Assembly (NCBI GenBank): GCA_947456845.1
Contig: CANGUJ010000207.1
Span: 1-6,994 of the forward strand
Source: Burkholderiales bacterium
Lineage (GTDB): Bacteria > Pseudomonadota > Gammaproteobacteria > Burkholderiales > JAEUOS01
Reading direction: 5' to 3'
DNA: 6,994 nucleotides
Shown: positions 1 to 6,495 of the stretch, piece after piece
Layout of the letters: every line of letters begins with the position of its first letter
How positions within the stretch are numbered: position 1 is the stretch's first letter
The notes under the pieces: model-generated
Database searches by the model: none
The model's input: only the letters and a program-made list of their open reading frames with translations
Told to the model about the DNA's origin: nothing
Translations under genes and position numbers: made by a program

Positions 1-37
1 CGATCGTCATCGCGTTGGTGATCGTTGTTGCAGGCAT
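1..37 (-). CDS. XrtA-system polysaccharide deacetylase, N-terminal fragment (runs off the left edge)
   Basis: Only 12 codons are visible, read leftwards from the ATG at 37: M-P-A-T-T-I-T-N-A-M-T-I, followed by a codon that begins with G. The stretch T-N-A-M-T-I plus a G-starting codon (Asp or Val) fits the start of the exosortase-associated polysaccharide deacetylase family (TIGR03006), whose members open with N-A-M-(T/S)-(V/I)-D-V-E-D-Y. In XrtA loci this gene normally follows the ATPase, as here. Family knowledge: a NodB-type, metal-dependent enzyme thought to remove acetyl groups from the exopolysaccharide. The start at 37 was chosen because GGAG at 44-47 lies six bases upstream. In-frame ATGs at 49, 142 and 148 would give longer proteins but lack such a site. 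The frame is open up to a TAA near 192. The catalytic domain is not visible, so the family call rests on a dozen residues and synteny. Confidence 0.68.
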   Translation of the reverse strand, partial: MPATTITNAMTI

Positions 38-43
38 CTTGAA

Positions 44-47
44 CTCC
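44..47 (-). promoter_or_regulatory. Ribosome binding site of the deacetylase gene
   Basis: GGAG on the minus strand with a six-base spacer to the ATG at 37. It decides between four in-frame ATGs (37, 49, 142, 148) in favour of 37, because none of the others has a purine-rich site at the right distance. Confidence 0.5.
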
Positions 48-155
48 ATCGCGAATTGGGCGCTGCCGATGTCGCCCGCCGAGGCCGGGCCCGGCACCTC
101 GAGCCGGCCGGGCTTGGGCGAAGCGCAGGCCGGCTGCCTCATGAACATCACCGCC

Positions 156-175
156 GCCGCCCCCGCGGGGGCGGC
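156..175. repeat. Perfect 20-base GC palindrome in the ATPase-deacetylase gap
   Basis: The sequence from 156 to 175 equals its own reverse complement (GCCGCCCCCG and its mirror) and is entirely G and C. As RNA it could fold into a strong hairpin, though a perfect palindrome leaves no natural loop, so the central two to four bases would have to stay unpaired. No U-run follows on either strand, so it is not a standard intrinsic terminator. It lies about 120 bases upstream of the chosen deacetylase start. Possible roles are an mRNA-stability or pausing hairpin, or a dimeric protein site. None can be shown from sequence. Confidence 0.5.
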
Positions 176-236
176 ATCCGACTGCGTATGTTATCGGCAT
201 ACGGGCACAAAACAATAGCTTGTGTTGCGCCACAAC

Positions 237-273
237 AAAAACTAACAGATCGCAATCCCGCGCGTTGCGCGGG
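237..273 (-). terminator. Possible weak terminator or attenuator after the ATPase gene
   Basis: Nine bases past the ATPase stop codon (minus strand) is a perfect 7-bp stem, CCCGCGC / GCGCGGG (257-263 with 267-273), closed by a three-base loop. A run of five T on the minus strand (237-241) follows, but only 15 bases after the stem, further than in a standard intrinsic terminator. A second small hairpin, TTGTG / CACAA (220-224 with 231-235), comes directly after. The set may reduce read-through into the deacetylase gene or protect the 3' end of the upstream message. Full termination looks unlikely. Confidence 0.35.
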
Positions 274-281
274 GTCAGGCG

Positions 282-1412
282 CTATTCGACTTCCTGCTGG
301 CCTGGTTGCGAGACGCGCACCGCGTCGACAAGCTGCTGCAGCAAGCCGAGCGTAGCCGAATTCATGCTCTCGACACGCAGCACCGCTCGTTCAAGCCGAA
401 GCAGACGTTCCTCGATTTGCGCCACACCGAGCGGAGCACCGATTCCGGCCTGAAGCGCGCTTGACTGGAGTTTAGACAGATCGATCCTGAAAGGACCGGT
501 CTCGCCGAGTTGAGGATCGTCCTGCTGCCAGGACGTACCGAGCGACGTATCCGGTTTGCCGGGCCCTGCCTCCACCGTTGCCGGCGCACGCGCCGGGGCG
601 GCGGTTTCATCATAGATCTCCTTGGCGACTTCATTGACCTCGTCCGCCCCGTATCGGCTCTTGCCGGCGAGGAAGCCGAACAAGAGCAGGCGATCGCACA
701 ACAGGTTGATTCGCCGCGGCACGCCGCCGCTGGCCTTGAAGATCGCCTCGTGCGCGTCGTCGCCGATAACCGGATTGGACTTCCAGCCGGCGCAGGTGAG
801 GCGGTGTTCGATGTAACCACGCGTCTCCTCCGCGTCCATCGGCCCGATATGGCACGAAGCGATCACGCGCTGGCGCAATTGCTGCATGTGCGGGCTTTGC
901 AGCATGTCGCGGAACTCGGGTTGCCCCACCAGGAAACTTTGCAGCAGCGCATGGTTTCCGTACTGGAAATTCGACAGCATGCGCAGTTCCTCCACCGCGC
1001 GAGGCGTGAGGTTCTGCGCTTCGTCGACGATCAGGACGCAGCGCTTGCCCTTGAGGGTGAAGTTGTACAGGAAGGCTTCAAGCGCCATCAGCACATCCGA
1101 CTTGGCGACGTCCTTGGTGCGCACACCGAAGGCGGCTCCGACCAGGCGCAGGGTGTCGTCCGCATCGAGTTGAGTGCTCACGAGATGCGCCGCCACCACC
1201 TTTTCGGAGTCGAGGCTGTCGAGCAGGCCGCGCACGATGGTGGTCTTGCCCGCGCCGACCTCGCCGGTGATGACGATGAAACCCTCGTTCTGGTGCATGC
1301 CGTATTCGAGGTAGGCGGTCGCGCGCCGGTGCTGCTTGCTGCCGAAATAGAACGACGGATCGGGATTAAGCTGGAAGGGCTTGCTGGCAAGTCCGTAGAA
1401 GGATTCGTACAT
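282..1412 (-). CDS. XrtA/PEP-CTERM system-associated ATPase (ExeA-like AAA ATPase)
   Basis: A 376-residue cytoplasmic P-loop ATPase of the exosortase-locus family (TIGR03015), related to ExeA of type II secretion. It opens with M-Y-E-S-F-Y-G-L, the family's typical start (an F-Y-G-L followed by P-F-x-L-x-P-D-P). Walker A is G-E-V-G-A-G-K-T-T at 50-58. Walker B is V-L-I-V-D-E-A-Q at 126-133, with D130 and E131 as Mg-binding and catalytic residues. L-V-G-Q-P-E-F at 161-167 and G-G-V-P-R-R-I-N at 229-236 are the sensor regions shared with ExeA. The conserved domain ends near residue 268. A linker rich in Ala, Pro and Gly (270-306) and a predicted coiled-coil helix (331-366) follow. The ATG at 1412 lies four bases after the stop of the barrel gene, with no good Shine-Dalgarno, so translation is probably coupled. 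The open frame extends to an ATG at 1451, but that would overlap the barrel gene and add residues foreign to the family. The exact role in EPS production is not known; ATP-driven assembly or remodelling at the envelope is inferred. Confidence 0.93.
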   Translation of the reverse strand: MYESFYGLASKPFQLNPDPSFYFGSKQHRRATAYLEYGMHQNEGFIVITGEVGAGKTTIVRGLLDSLDSEKVVAAHLVSTQLDADDTLRLVGAAFGVRTKDVAKSDVLMALEAFLYNFTLKGKRCVLIVDEAQNLTPRAVEELRMLSNFQYGNHALLQSFLVGQPEFRDMLQSPHMQQLRQRVIASCHIGPMDAEETRGYIEHRLTCAGWKSNPVIGDDAHEAIFKASGGVPRRINLLCDRLLLFGFLAGKSRYGADEVNEVAKEIYDETAAPARAPATVEAGPGKPDTSLGTSWQQDDPQLGETGPFRIDLSKLQSSALQAGIGAPLGVAQIEERLLRLERAVLRVESMNSATLGLLQQLVDAVRVSQPGQQEVE

Positions 1413-1416
1413 AGCG

Positions 1417-3081
1417 TCAGAACTGGGCTGCGACGTTTGCCAGCATGGCATTCTCGCGATACGGAATGGGGCCCTCGGTCCGCGTGGCGCGCAGGCCTAT
1501 GCCCGCATTGGTCCGGATGCCCAACTTCGTCGTCGCGTTCAGGTTGAACACCCTCGAGGTGGTCGACTGGCCCCTATTGCCGTCGCTGCGCAACACCGAT
1601 GTGAAGGCGTTCAGGGATGTCGATGGTGAGAGGCGGTGCGAGAAGTTCGAACTCATGCCGTTCTGCCGGACCGACGTCGCGAGAGAAAAATCGTCTGCGA
1701 TGGCCCCCCCGGTCCCGACGGACTGCTGGTCGCTCTGGAAAAACGTGTAGGTGACGGTATTGCGCGCACCATTGAGTATCAGCGAAAACTCCTGGCGCCT
1801 GCGCACGGTCGCTTGCGATGTCAGGAATCCGGCGGTGACGGCCGCCGTGGGCGATATGCCCGCCTGCTGGAGCTGCGCGTTGACCTGCTGCGCGCGCGCC
1901 ACCGGGTCGGGAATGGAAGTGGCCAGCTGGGCGAAAAGCAGGTCGTAGTAGGTGCCGAGTCCTGTATTGGCCATCTGATTCGGCAGGATCGAGACATCGC
2001 GCGTATCCGTGAACCGGAAGACGGTGAGCGGCATGCGGTGGCTGAAGGTGATGGTGTGCCCGTTGCCGAAGAAACGGCGTTCGCGGAATACCGACAGCTG
2101 GGTCCGCTCGGTGGGGGTCCAATCGGCGCCGTAGCCGAACGTCGAACGCGACTCCATGGTCGGCGTGGAGTAGTTGTTGGACTCCGCGCCGATGCTGGCA
2201 CGCACCTGGAACTGCGGATCGAACCGGTAACTCAGAATGCCGCGCAGCAGATCCGCATCGGTCCGCCGTCCGCCGCTGTAGGTGACTTCCTGACGCGTAC
2301 CGTCCAAGGACCATCCGAACCCGACCGGCGCGCTCAGGCCGCGCAGTTTGAAAGAAGCCTCGTCGGACTTCACGCCTGCGACCAGCGCGGATTTCGAACG
2401 CGTGTCTGAAAGGCTGTAGCGCGCCTCGTATTCCGCCAGGCCGGCGAAACGGCCCCGGACATAAGGCGACAGGCGAAAATTCGAAGTCTCGGTCGAGTTG
2501 GCCGACACCGTGGCCGTACCCGCGGTTTGCGCGCCGAACGCGGAGATGTTTTGCTGCGTGATCACGCCGCTCGCCTCGAGGAACAACCACCGGTCGACGG
2601 CCTCGAAGGTACCGAAGGCATTCAGGGCATTGTTGGTACGGCTGGCCTGGGTTCCCTTGGCCGACGTGAAGTAGTTGAGGGAATAATCGGCGTAAGCCTT
2701 GAGCCTCCCGGTGTCGGCCTGGACGCGGACACCGGGACTCAATTGCGTAATCTGGTCCGATCGACGTGTGCCCGCGTCGGCAACCGCGTTATCCGTAACC
2801 GTCTCGGTCGCCGCCATCCGCGGTGCGACCACCCAAGCCCGCCTTGGCGTGGTGTCTGTCTTGGCGCCGTCCGCGGGCGTGGCGGTCAAGGCGGCAGGGG
2901 TGGCGCTTACCTGCCCTCCGCCGGGAGGCGGCGGGGGGGTCTGGCCAAACGTCGAGGACACGTACGCCAGGGCGCACACCGCAGGCCAGGACAACCATCC
3001 CCTGACCCTTCCGGTCATGCGGCGGCGCAGGCAACCGCTGAGGTGACCGCGGCCGTCAGGCATGGGCATACCCGTAGCCAT
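1417..3081 (-). CDS. PEP-CTERM system-associated outer-membrane beta-barrel protein (TIGR03016 type)
   Basis: About 554 residues. A basic stretch and hydrophobic helix (about residues 26-46, W-L-S-W-P-A-V-C-A-L-A-Y-V) read as a signal peptide with cleavage near F-G/Q-T. A proline-glycine run (49-56) and a low-complexity Ala/Thr linker follow. From about residue 83 the protein shows alternating polar and aromatic residues typical of beta strands. The first strands (T-D-N, then I-T-Q-L-S-P-G-V, then Y-A-D-Y-S-L-N-Y) match the family found only in exosortase EPS loci. The last residue is Phe, the usual C-terminal signal for BamA-dependent insertion. Role by family and context: a large outer-membrane barrel acting with polymer export or anchoring; no biochemical function is established. 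The start is uncertain. ATG 3093 has GAGG too close; ATG 3081 has GGAAG five bases upstream and was chosen; ATG 3018 would give the neatest signal peptide but has no ribosome site. Either of the first two overlaps the kinase gene. Confidence 0.88.
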   Translation of the reverse strand: MATGMPMPDGRGHLSGCLRRRMTGRVRGWLSWPAVCALAYVSSTFGQTPPPPPGGGQVSATPAALTATPADGAKTDTTPRRAWVVAPRMAATETVTDNAVADAGTRRSDQITQLSPGVRVQADTGRLKAYADYSLNYFTSAKGTQASRTNNALNAFGTFEAVDRWLFLEASGVITQQNISAFGAQTAGTATVSANSTETSNFRLSPYVRGRFAGLAEYEARYSLSDTRSKSALVAGVKSDEASFKLRGLSAPVGFGWSLDGTRQEVTYSGGRRTDADLLRGILSYRFDPQFQVRASIGAESNNYSTPTMESRSTFGYGADWTPTERTQLSVFRERRFFGNGHTITFSHRMPLTVFRFTDTRDVSILPNQMANTGLGTYYDLLFAQLATSIPDPVARAQQVNAQLQQAGISPTAAVTAGFLTSQATVRRRQEFSLILNGARNTVTYTFFQSDQQSVGTGGAIADDFSLATSVRQNGMSSNFSHRLSPSTSLNAFTSVLRSDGNRGQSTTSRVFNLNATTKLGIRTNAGIGLRATRTEGPIPYRENAMLANVAAQF

Positions 3082-4015
3082 ACTTGCTTCCATAACCCTC
3101 TTCGGTTTGCGCTCTGACCTGGTTGAGCAAAACCATCTTGACCGGGCAGGCCTTGATGGTCGCGAGGGCCTGGCTCACCTCGGCCTGCGAGGTGCTTTCA
3201 GCCTGGACAACCAGTATGACTTGTCCCATGTGCGTGGCGAGTTCCCGGGCTTCGCTGGTCAGCAAGAGGGGCGGAGAGTCGAAAATGATGATCCGGTCCG
3301 GGTATCGGTCGGCCATTTCGTCCACCAGTTGCCCCATGGCGTCGCTGGCAAGCAGTTCGGCGGCGCCCTGGCGCGGCATGCCGCTGGGGAGCAGGGTCAG
3401 TTTCTCGATATTGGTGCGCAACAAGACTTCGGGCAAGTCAAGCGTACCGCCTGGCAGCAGATCGAGAAGACCGGCGGCGGGCGGCAACCCGAGGATGTTG
3501 AGGATGGAGGGCCTGGCCACGTCGGCATCCACCAGTAGCACTGTCTTGTCGAGCTCGGCGGCAATGCTGATCGCGAGGTTGACCGCGGTGTAGCTCTTCC
3601 CCTCGCGTGGCAGCGCGCTGGTCACCATGATCAGGTTGCCGCGCGCCAGGGGTGCCGCGCCGCGGCCCATGGCGTTGGCGATCAACGGGCGCTTGATCAG
3701 GCGGAATTCTTCCGAGATACGTGACTTCGGCAGGTCCGGCGTGATGATGTGCTTCGCTGCCAGCCCGCCCAGGTCAATCTGGACCTGCCTGGATACGGGT
3801 TGGGGCCGCGTCACCGGATCATCCGCGCCGGACCGCCGCGTCGTGCGACGCGGTGTTTCAGCTGGAGTACTGGAGGCCGGCGCTTTTTCCGGCTCGGCCG
3901 CCGCCGGAATCGCGCGCCGATGCTGATCAGGAGGTTGTGCGCCTTCTTCGGGGAATTCCACACCCGCGCGACGCAACATCTGAAGGCGTTTCGCAGCCTG
4001 TTCGATTAGGCTCAT
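3056..4015 (-). CDS. XrtA-associated tyrosine autokinase (BY-kinase, CapB/Wzc-C-like)
   Basis: A 319-residue cytoplasmic kinase matching the exosortase-locus tyrosine kinase family (TIGR03018). The N-terminal helix (S-L-I-E-Q-A-A-K-R-L, residues 2-11) is typical of the family and probably docks on the chain-length protein. Residues 23-75 are a disordered Pro/Ala/Arg linker. The ParA/MinD-like kinase domain has Walker A S-A-L-P-R-E-G-K-S at 133-141, Walker A' V-L-L-V-D-A-D at 159-165 with the family's D-x-A-R-P-S-like end, and Walker B I-I-I-F-D-S-P-P at 242-249. The C-terminus holds four tyrosines (Y308, Y312, Y314, Y316) within ten residues, the expected autophosphorylation cluster. It would control polymer length by cycles of phosphorylation with its membrane partner, whose gene ends seven bases upstream. 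The Shine-Dalgarno GAGG (4021-4024) overlaps the partner's TGA stop, so the two are translationally coupled and made in matched amounts. The 3' end overlaps the likely start of the barrel gene. Confidence 0.94.
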   Translation of the reverse strand: MSLIEQAAKRLQMLRRAGVEFPEEGAQPPDQHRRAIPAAAEPEKAPASSTPAETPRRTTRRSGADDPVTRPQPVSRQVQIDLGGLAAKHIITPDLPKSRISEEFRLIKRPLIANAMGRGAAPLARGNLIMVTSALPREGKSYTAVNLAISIAAELDKTVLLVDADVARPSILNILGLPPAAGLLDLLPGGTLDLPEVLLRTNIEKLTLLPSGMPRQGAAELLASDAMGQLVDEMADRYPDRIIIFDSPPLLLTSEARELATHMGQVILVVQAESTSQAEVSQALATIKACPVKMVLLNQVRAQTEEGYGSKYGYGYAHA

Positions 4016-4019
4016 GGCG

Positions 4020-4024
4020 ACCTC
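4020..4024 (-). promoter_or_regulatory. Ribosome binding site of the kinase gene, overlapping the upstream stop
   Basis: GAGGT on the minus strand with a short spacer to the ATG at 4015. The T-G-A stop of the chain-length gene (4023-4025) shares bases with it, a layout that favours re-initiation by the same ribosome. Confidence 0.6.
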
Positions 4025-5582
4025 ATGCCGGTGACTGAAGCTTGATGTACAGCACCGCGAAACCTATCCCATAAACAAGGAACAATCCAGCCAGCGCCGT
4101 CCCGAAGCGATACAGGCTGCGGCGCGCCTTGCGACTGTCATCGGCTGTCTGACTGAAGCTCACCATGCCCAGCAAAGGCAAGCCGGTGGCTTCGCTGAGG
4201 GTCCTGCCGTCGTGGAACACCGGCCGCACCTGGGCGGCCACGAAACTGGCCAGCAAGCCGGCGATCAACCCGAACACCAAGCCCCCCGGCAGCAGCGCCA
4301 ACCGATTGGGGGCGACCGGCGCGGGGTCGACCCGTGGCGGGTCGATCAGCCGGAAATCGGCAACCCCGGAGGCGGACTCAAGCTCGCCGGTCATGCTGGC
4401 GGACTCGCGCCTGGATACCAGGCTCTCGAAATTCTTCTTGTTGATCTCGTAATCGCGATTGAGCTGCGCCAACTCGGCCTCAAGTTGCGGGGCCATCTTC
4501 AGCATTTCCCGGAGCTTGGCATACCGCGCTTCATACTCGGCGACGCGCGCACGCAACGATGCGGCCTGCGCCTCGTTCTCTCCCAGCGCGATCTTGAGTT
4601 TCTGGAAAACGGGGTTGCTGCTCACCACCACCGCCGGCGCTCCCGGGACCACTTTCTTGCGGGTGGCAATTTCCTGCTTGCGCTGGTCTTCCAGTTCCTT
4701 GAGGACGCGCCTTGCACCGGTGACGTCGGGGTGTTGCTCGGTATAGCGCTGCAATAGCGAATCGAGGTTGCGCTTCATGGCATCGATGCGCGCATCCAGT
4801 TCCGGGGTGGGTGAGCCCGGGTCGCCAGGCGCAGCTTCCGTAGTGGTGCCCGCATCCTCCCCGGCAAGTTGCTTCTTGATGGCATCGCGCGCATTTTCGA
4901 CTTCGCGCAAGGCGAGCTTTGCAGTATTGAGCTGGTTGCCGATGTCGCTCAGCCGATCCACCCCCGACTTGCCGTCCGCGGTTTGCAGTTCGAGATTACG
5001 GAGCTTGAAATCCTTGAGGCGCGCCTCGGCCTCTTCGAGCTTTTTCTCGTAACCGCGAATCTGTTCGTCGATGAACTTCTTCGCGGTGTCGGTATCCTTG
5101 CGCTTGTCCCCGAGGCTCGACTCCACAAAAATCGACGTCAAGGCCTGCACCACCCGCTTGGCCCTGTCCGGCACGGTGTCGCGATAGGCCAACGTATACA
5201 GGTTGTCGCGGGCGTTTCCCCGCACCTGGATCTGCTTGGTAAGCCTGTCCACCAAAGCATCCTGTTCGGCCTTGTCCTTGCTTCCCAGGTCAAGGTCGGC
5301 CATGCGTACCAGCTTTTCCATGTTGGGCCGGGAAAGGAGCGTGCGACTCAACATCATCACCTGCTGCTCCACGTTGGGCTGAACGGCCAGGCCGGCCATC
5401 AACGGCTGCAGGATGGATTGCGTATCGACGTAGATGCGCGCCGATGCCTCGTATTTGTCGGGCACCGACATCACGACGACGGCGCCGATCGCACCTGCTA
5501 TCCAGGTCACGATCATGGCCAGGTGGCGATGCCGCCACATGGAGCGCAGGATCGCCCTGACCTGCCTTAGGATTTCATCCAT
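4023..5582 (-). CDS. XrtA-system polysaccharide chain-length determinant (Wzz/GumC-like, PCP family)
   Basis: A 519-residue inner-membrane protein of the exosortase-locus chain-length family (TIGR03007). The first membrane helix lies at about 19-40. The periplasmic Wzz domain follows at once, with the conserved Y-E-A-S-A-R-I-Y-V-D-T-Q at 44-55. Long, charged heptad-rich helices at about 163-240 and 330-395 should form the coiled-coil stalk typical of this family. A Pro-rich motif (P-P-R-V-D-P-A-P-V-A-P, 415-425) precedes the second membrane helix at about 427-450, as in Wzz proteins. A third hydrophobic segment at about 493-514 puts the extreme C-terminus on the other side of the membrane. 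No kinase domain is attached; that activity is encoded by the next gene, the split arrangement. The protein would set polymer length and link polymerisation to export. The ATG at 5582 has only a weak, distant AGG, but the encoded N-terminus matches the family, so it was kept. A 73-base gap separates it from the export gene. Confidence 0.94.
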   Translation of the reverse strand: MDEILRQVRAILRSMWRHRHLAMIVTWIAGAIGAVVVMSVPDKYEASARIYVDTQSILQPLMAGLAVQPNVEQQVMMLSRTLLSRPNMEKLVRMADLDLGSKDKAEQDALVDRLTKQIQVRGNARDNLYTLAYRDTVPDRAKRVVQALTSIFVESSLGDKRKDTDTAKKFIDEQIRGYEKKLEEAEARLKDFKLRNLELQTADGKSGVDRLSDIGNQLNTAKLALREVENARDAIKKQLAGEDAGTTTEAAPGDPGSPTPELDARIDAMKRNLDSLLQRYTEQHPDVTGARRVLKELEDQRKQEIATRKKVVPGAPAVVVSSNPVFQKLKIALGENEAQAASLRARVAEYEARYAKLREMLKMAPQLEAELAQLNRDYEINKKNFESLVSRRESASMTGELESASGVADFRLIDPPRVDPAPVAPNRLALLPGGLVFGLIAGLLASFVAAQVRPVFHDGRTLSEATGLPLLGMVSFSQTADDSRKARRSLYRFGTALAGLFLVYGIGFAVLYIKLQSPA

Positions 5583-5595
5583 AAATACGATGCCT

Positions 5596-5616
5596 GTGAC
5601 ACGATCCCGGCGTCAC
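5596..5616. repeat. Small inverted repeat between export and chain-length genes
   Basis: GTGAC and GTCAC arms (5596-5600 and 5612-5616) around an 11-base loop, in the 73-base gap. Short and without a T-run, so not a terminator. It may form a minor mRNA hairpin just upstream of the chain-length start, or be chance. Confidence 0.2.
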
Positions 5617-5655
5617 CGTGTTAAGTCGGCGAGCACCCGTCCGTGGGCCGGTCTT

Positions 5656-6288
5656 TCAGAACCAGCTTTGCGGGATGATGAGGACATCGCCCGGTTTCAT
5701 CTCCACATTCGCCGAAACGTCGCCGCGCTTGATCAAGTCCCTGATCCGCACAGCGTATTGCTTGTTGCCGTCCGAGGTCCTGAGAATAGAGGCGCGATTA
5801 CCGTCCGCAAAATCGGTAATGCCCCCAACCGCGATCATCACATCGAGCAAGGTCATTTTCTGCCGGTACGGGAGGGCCTGCGGCTTGGCCGCCTCGCCGA
5901 TCACGCGGATTTGCTCGGAATAAGGGCCGACAAAACCGGTAACGATCACCGTCACCACCGGATCGCGGATGAATTTGGCGAGTTCTTTCTCGATGTCCCG
6001 GGCGAGGGTGGCCGGGTCCTTGCCCAATGCCTGCAAATCCTCCACGAGCGGCGTGGCGAGCCTGCCATCCGGACGCACAGGCACCGATGTCGACAACTCG
6101 GGGTTGCGCCACACCACGATATTGACGGTATCGCCCGGGCCGACAACGTACCGATAATCCGGCGAGGCTGCGCTTTGCGGCGCGGGCGGATAGACGACCG
6201 TGGCGCAGCCGCCCGCGCCCAGTGCAAACAGCGCAAGCAAGCAAAGCCGGGCCCAACGGCCGATAGGAATCGCGACTGAGTTGAACAT
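5656..6288 (-). CDS. XrtA-system exopolysaccharide export lipoprotein (Wza/KpsD/BexD family, small form)
   Basis: A 210-residue outer-membrane lipoprotein for polymer export. The N-terminus has a basic patch (R11-R14), a hydrophobic stretch (15-25) and a Cys at 28 preceded by A-G-G, a fair lipobox, so lipidation is likely. The polysaccharide export domain (PF02563) covers about 44-118, beginning Y-R-Y-V-V-G-P-G-D-T-V and V-V-W-R-N-P-E-L, which is the hallmark of the exosortase-locus export family (TIGR03027). A ligand-binding SLBB domain covers about 126-175 (I-R-V-I-G-E-A, then G-G-I-T-D-F-A-D-G-N-R), ending in M-K-P-G-D-V-L-I-I-P. It is much shorter than E. coli Wza and lacks its C-terminal membrane helix extension, as is usual for this family; the neighbouring barrel protein might supply the outer-membrane pore, but that is inference. 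The ATG at 6288 has a strong GGAGGAA just upstream. An in-frame ATG at 6312 adds eight residues but has no ribosome site. It is the first gene of the operon. Confidence 0.95.
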   Translation of the reverse strand: MFNSVAIPIGRWARLCLLALFALGAGGCATVVYPPAPQSAASPDYRYVVGPGDTVNIVVWRNPELSTSVPVRPDGRLATPLVEDLQALGKDPATLARDIEKELAKFIRDPVVTVIVTGFVGPYSEQIRVIGEAAKPQALPYRQKMTLLDVMIAVGGITDFADGNRASILRTSDGNKQYAVRIRDLIKRGDVSANVEMKPGDVLIIPQSWF

Positions 6289-6290
6289 GG

Positions 6291-6297
6291 TTCCTCC
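6291..6297 (-). promoter_or_regulatory. Strong ribosome binding site of the export gene
   Basis: GGAGGAA on the minus strand, the G-G-A-G-G core four bases from the ATG at 6288. It is the best Shine-Dalgarno in the window, which fits the first gene of an operon and excludes the upstream ATG at 6312. Confidence 0.75.
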
Positions 6298-6380
6298 ATC
6301 TCTCCCAAACATCGTGAATTATCTTCCCTAACCGCCTAATTAAAAAGGGCTTCTTTTCCGTACATGCAATCGATTCTGCG

Positions 6381-6389
6381 ACTATAACA
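6381..6389 (-). promoter_or_regulatory. Candidate sigma-70 extended -10 promoter of the EPS operon
   Basis: On the minus strand TGTTATAGT reads as an extended -10 element (TG, one base, then TATAGT, 5 of 6 to consensus). A TTGGGA, 4 of 6 to the -35 consensus, lies 15 bases upstream, which is short, but extended -10 promoters tolerate a poor -35. It would start transcription near 6374 and give a leader of roughly 86 bases. An alternative GATAAT lies at 6318-6323 with a poor -35. No convincing sigma-54 site was found here. Confidence 0.35.
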
Positions 6390-6495
6390 TGCCAAACAGC
6401 ATCCCAAAACCACCCTTTGAGCCGCCAATCAGGATCAACTCTGCGTAACCCGTCCCGGCATAGTCTGAATTCCGCGCTGCGAAGGGCCCGTTATC

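Noticed and set aside
3..218. Plus-strand open frame with a hydrophobic start (I-V-I-A-L-V-I-V-V-A-G-I-L), resembling the end of a membrane protein
   Set aside because: It is antisense to the deacetylase start, has no recognisable family features after the hydrophobic stretch, and would have to cross the GC palindrome; the minus-strand frame with GGAG and the family motif explains the DNA better.
510..1547. A 345-codon plus-strand frame opposite the ATPase gene
   Set aside because: Arises from high GC third positions; its translation is rich in Arg, His and Ala without motifs, and the opposite strand encodes a clear ATPase with Walker motifs.
1574..2590. A 338-codon minus-strand frame overlapping the barrel gene in another frame
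   Set aside because: Shadow of the barrel gene: Arg/Pro/Ala-rich with no signal peptide or domain, while the barrel frame has family motifs and a terminal Phe.
4869..5570. A 233-codon plus-strand frame opposite the chain-length gene
   Set aside because: Composition bias only; the minus strand carries the conserved Wzz domain.
6370..6400. Possible sigma-54 site on the minus strand (TTGGCATG followed by GTCGC)
   Set aside because: The GG-to-GC spacing is two bases too long and the -12 box is AGTC instead of TTGC; an extended -10 sigma-70 reading fits better.
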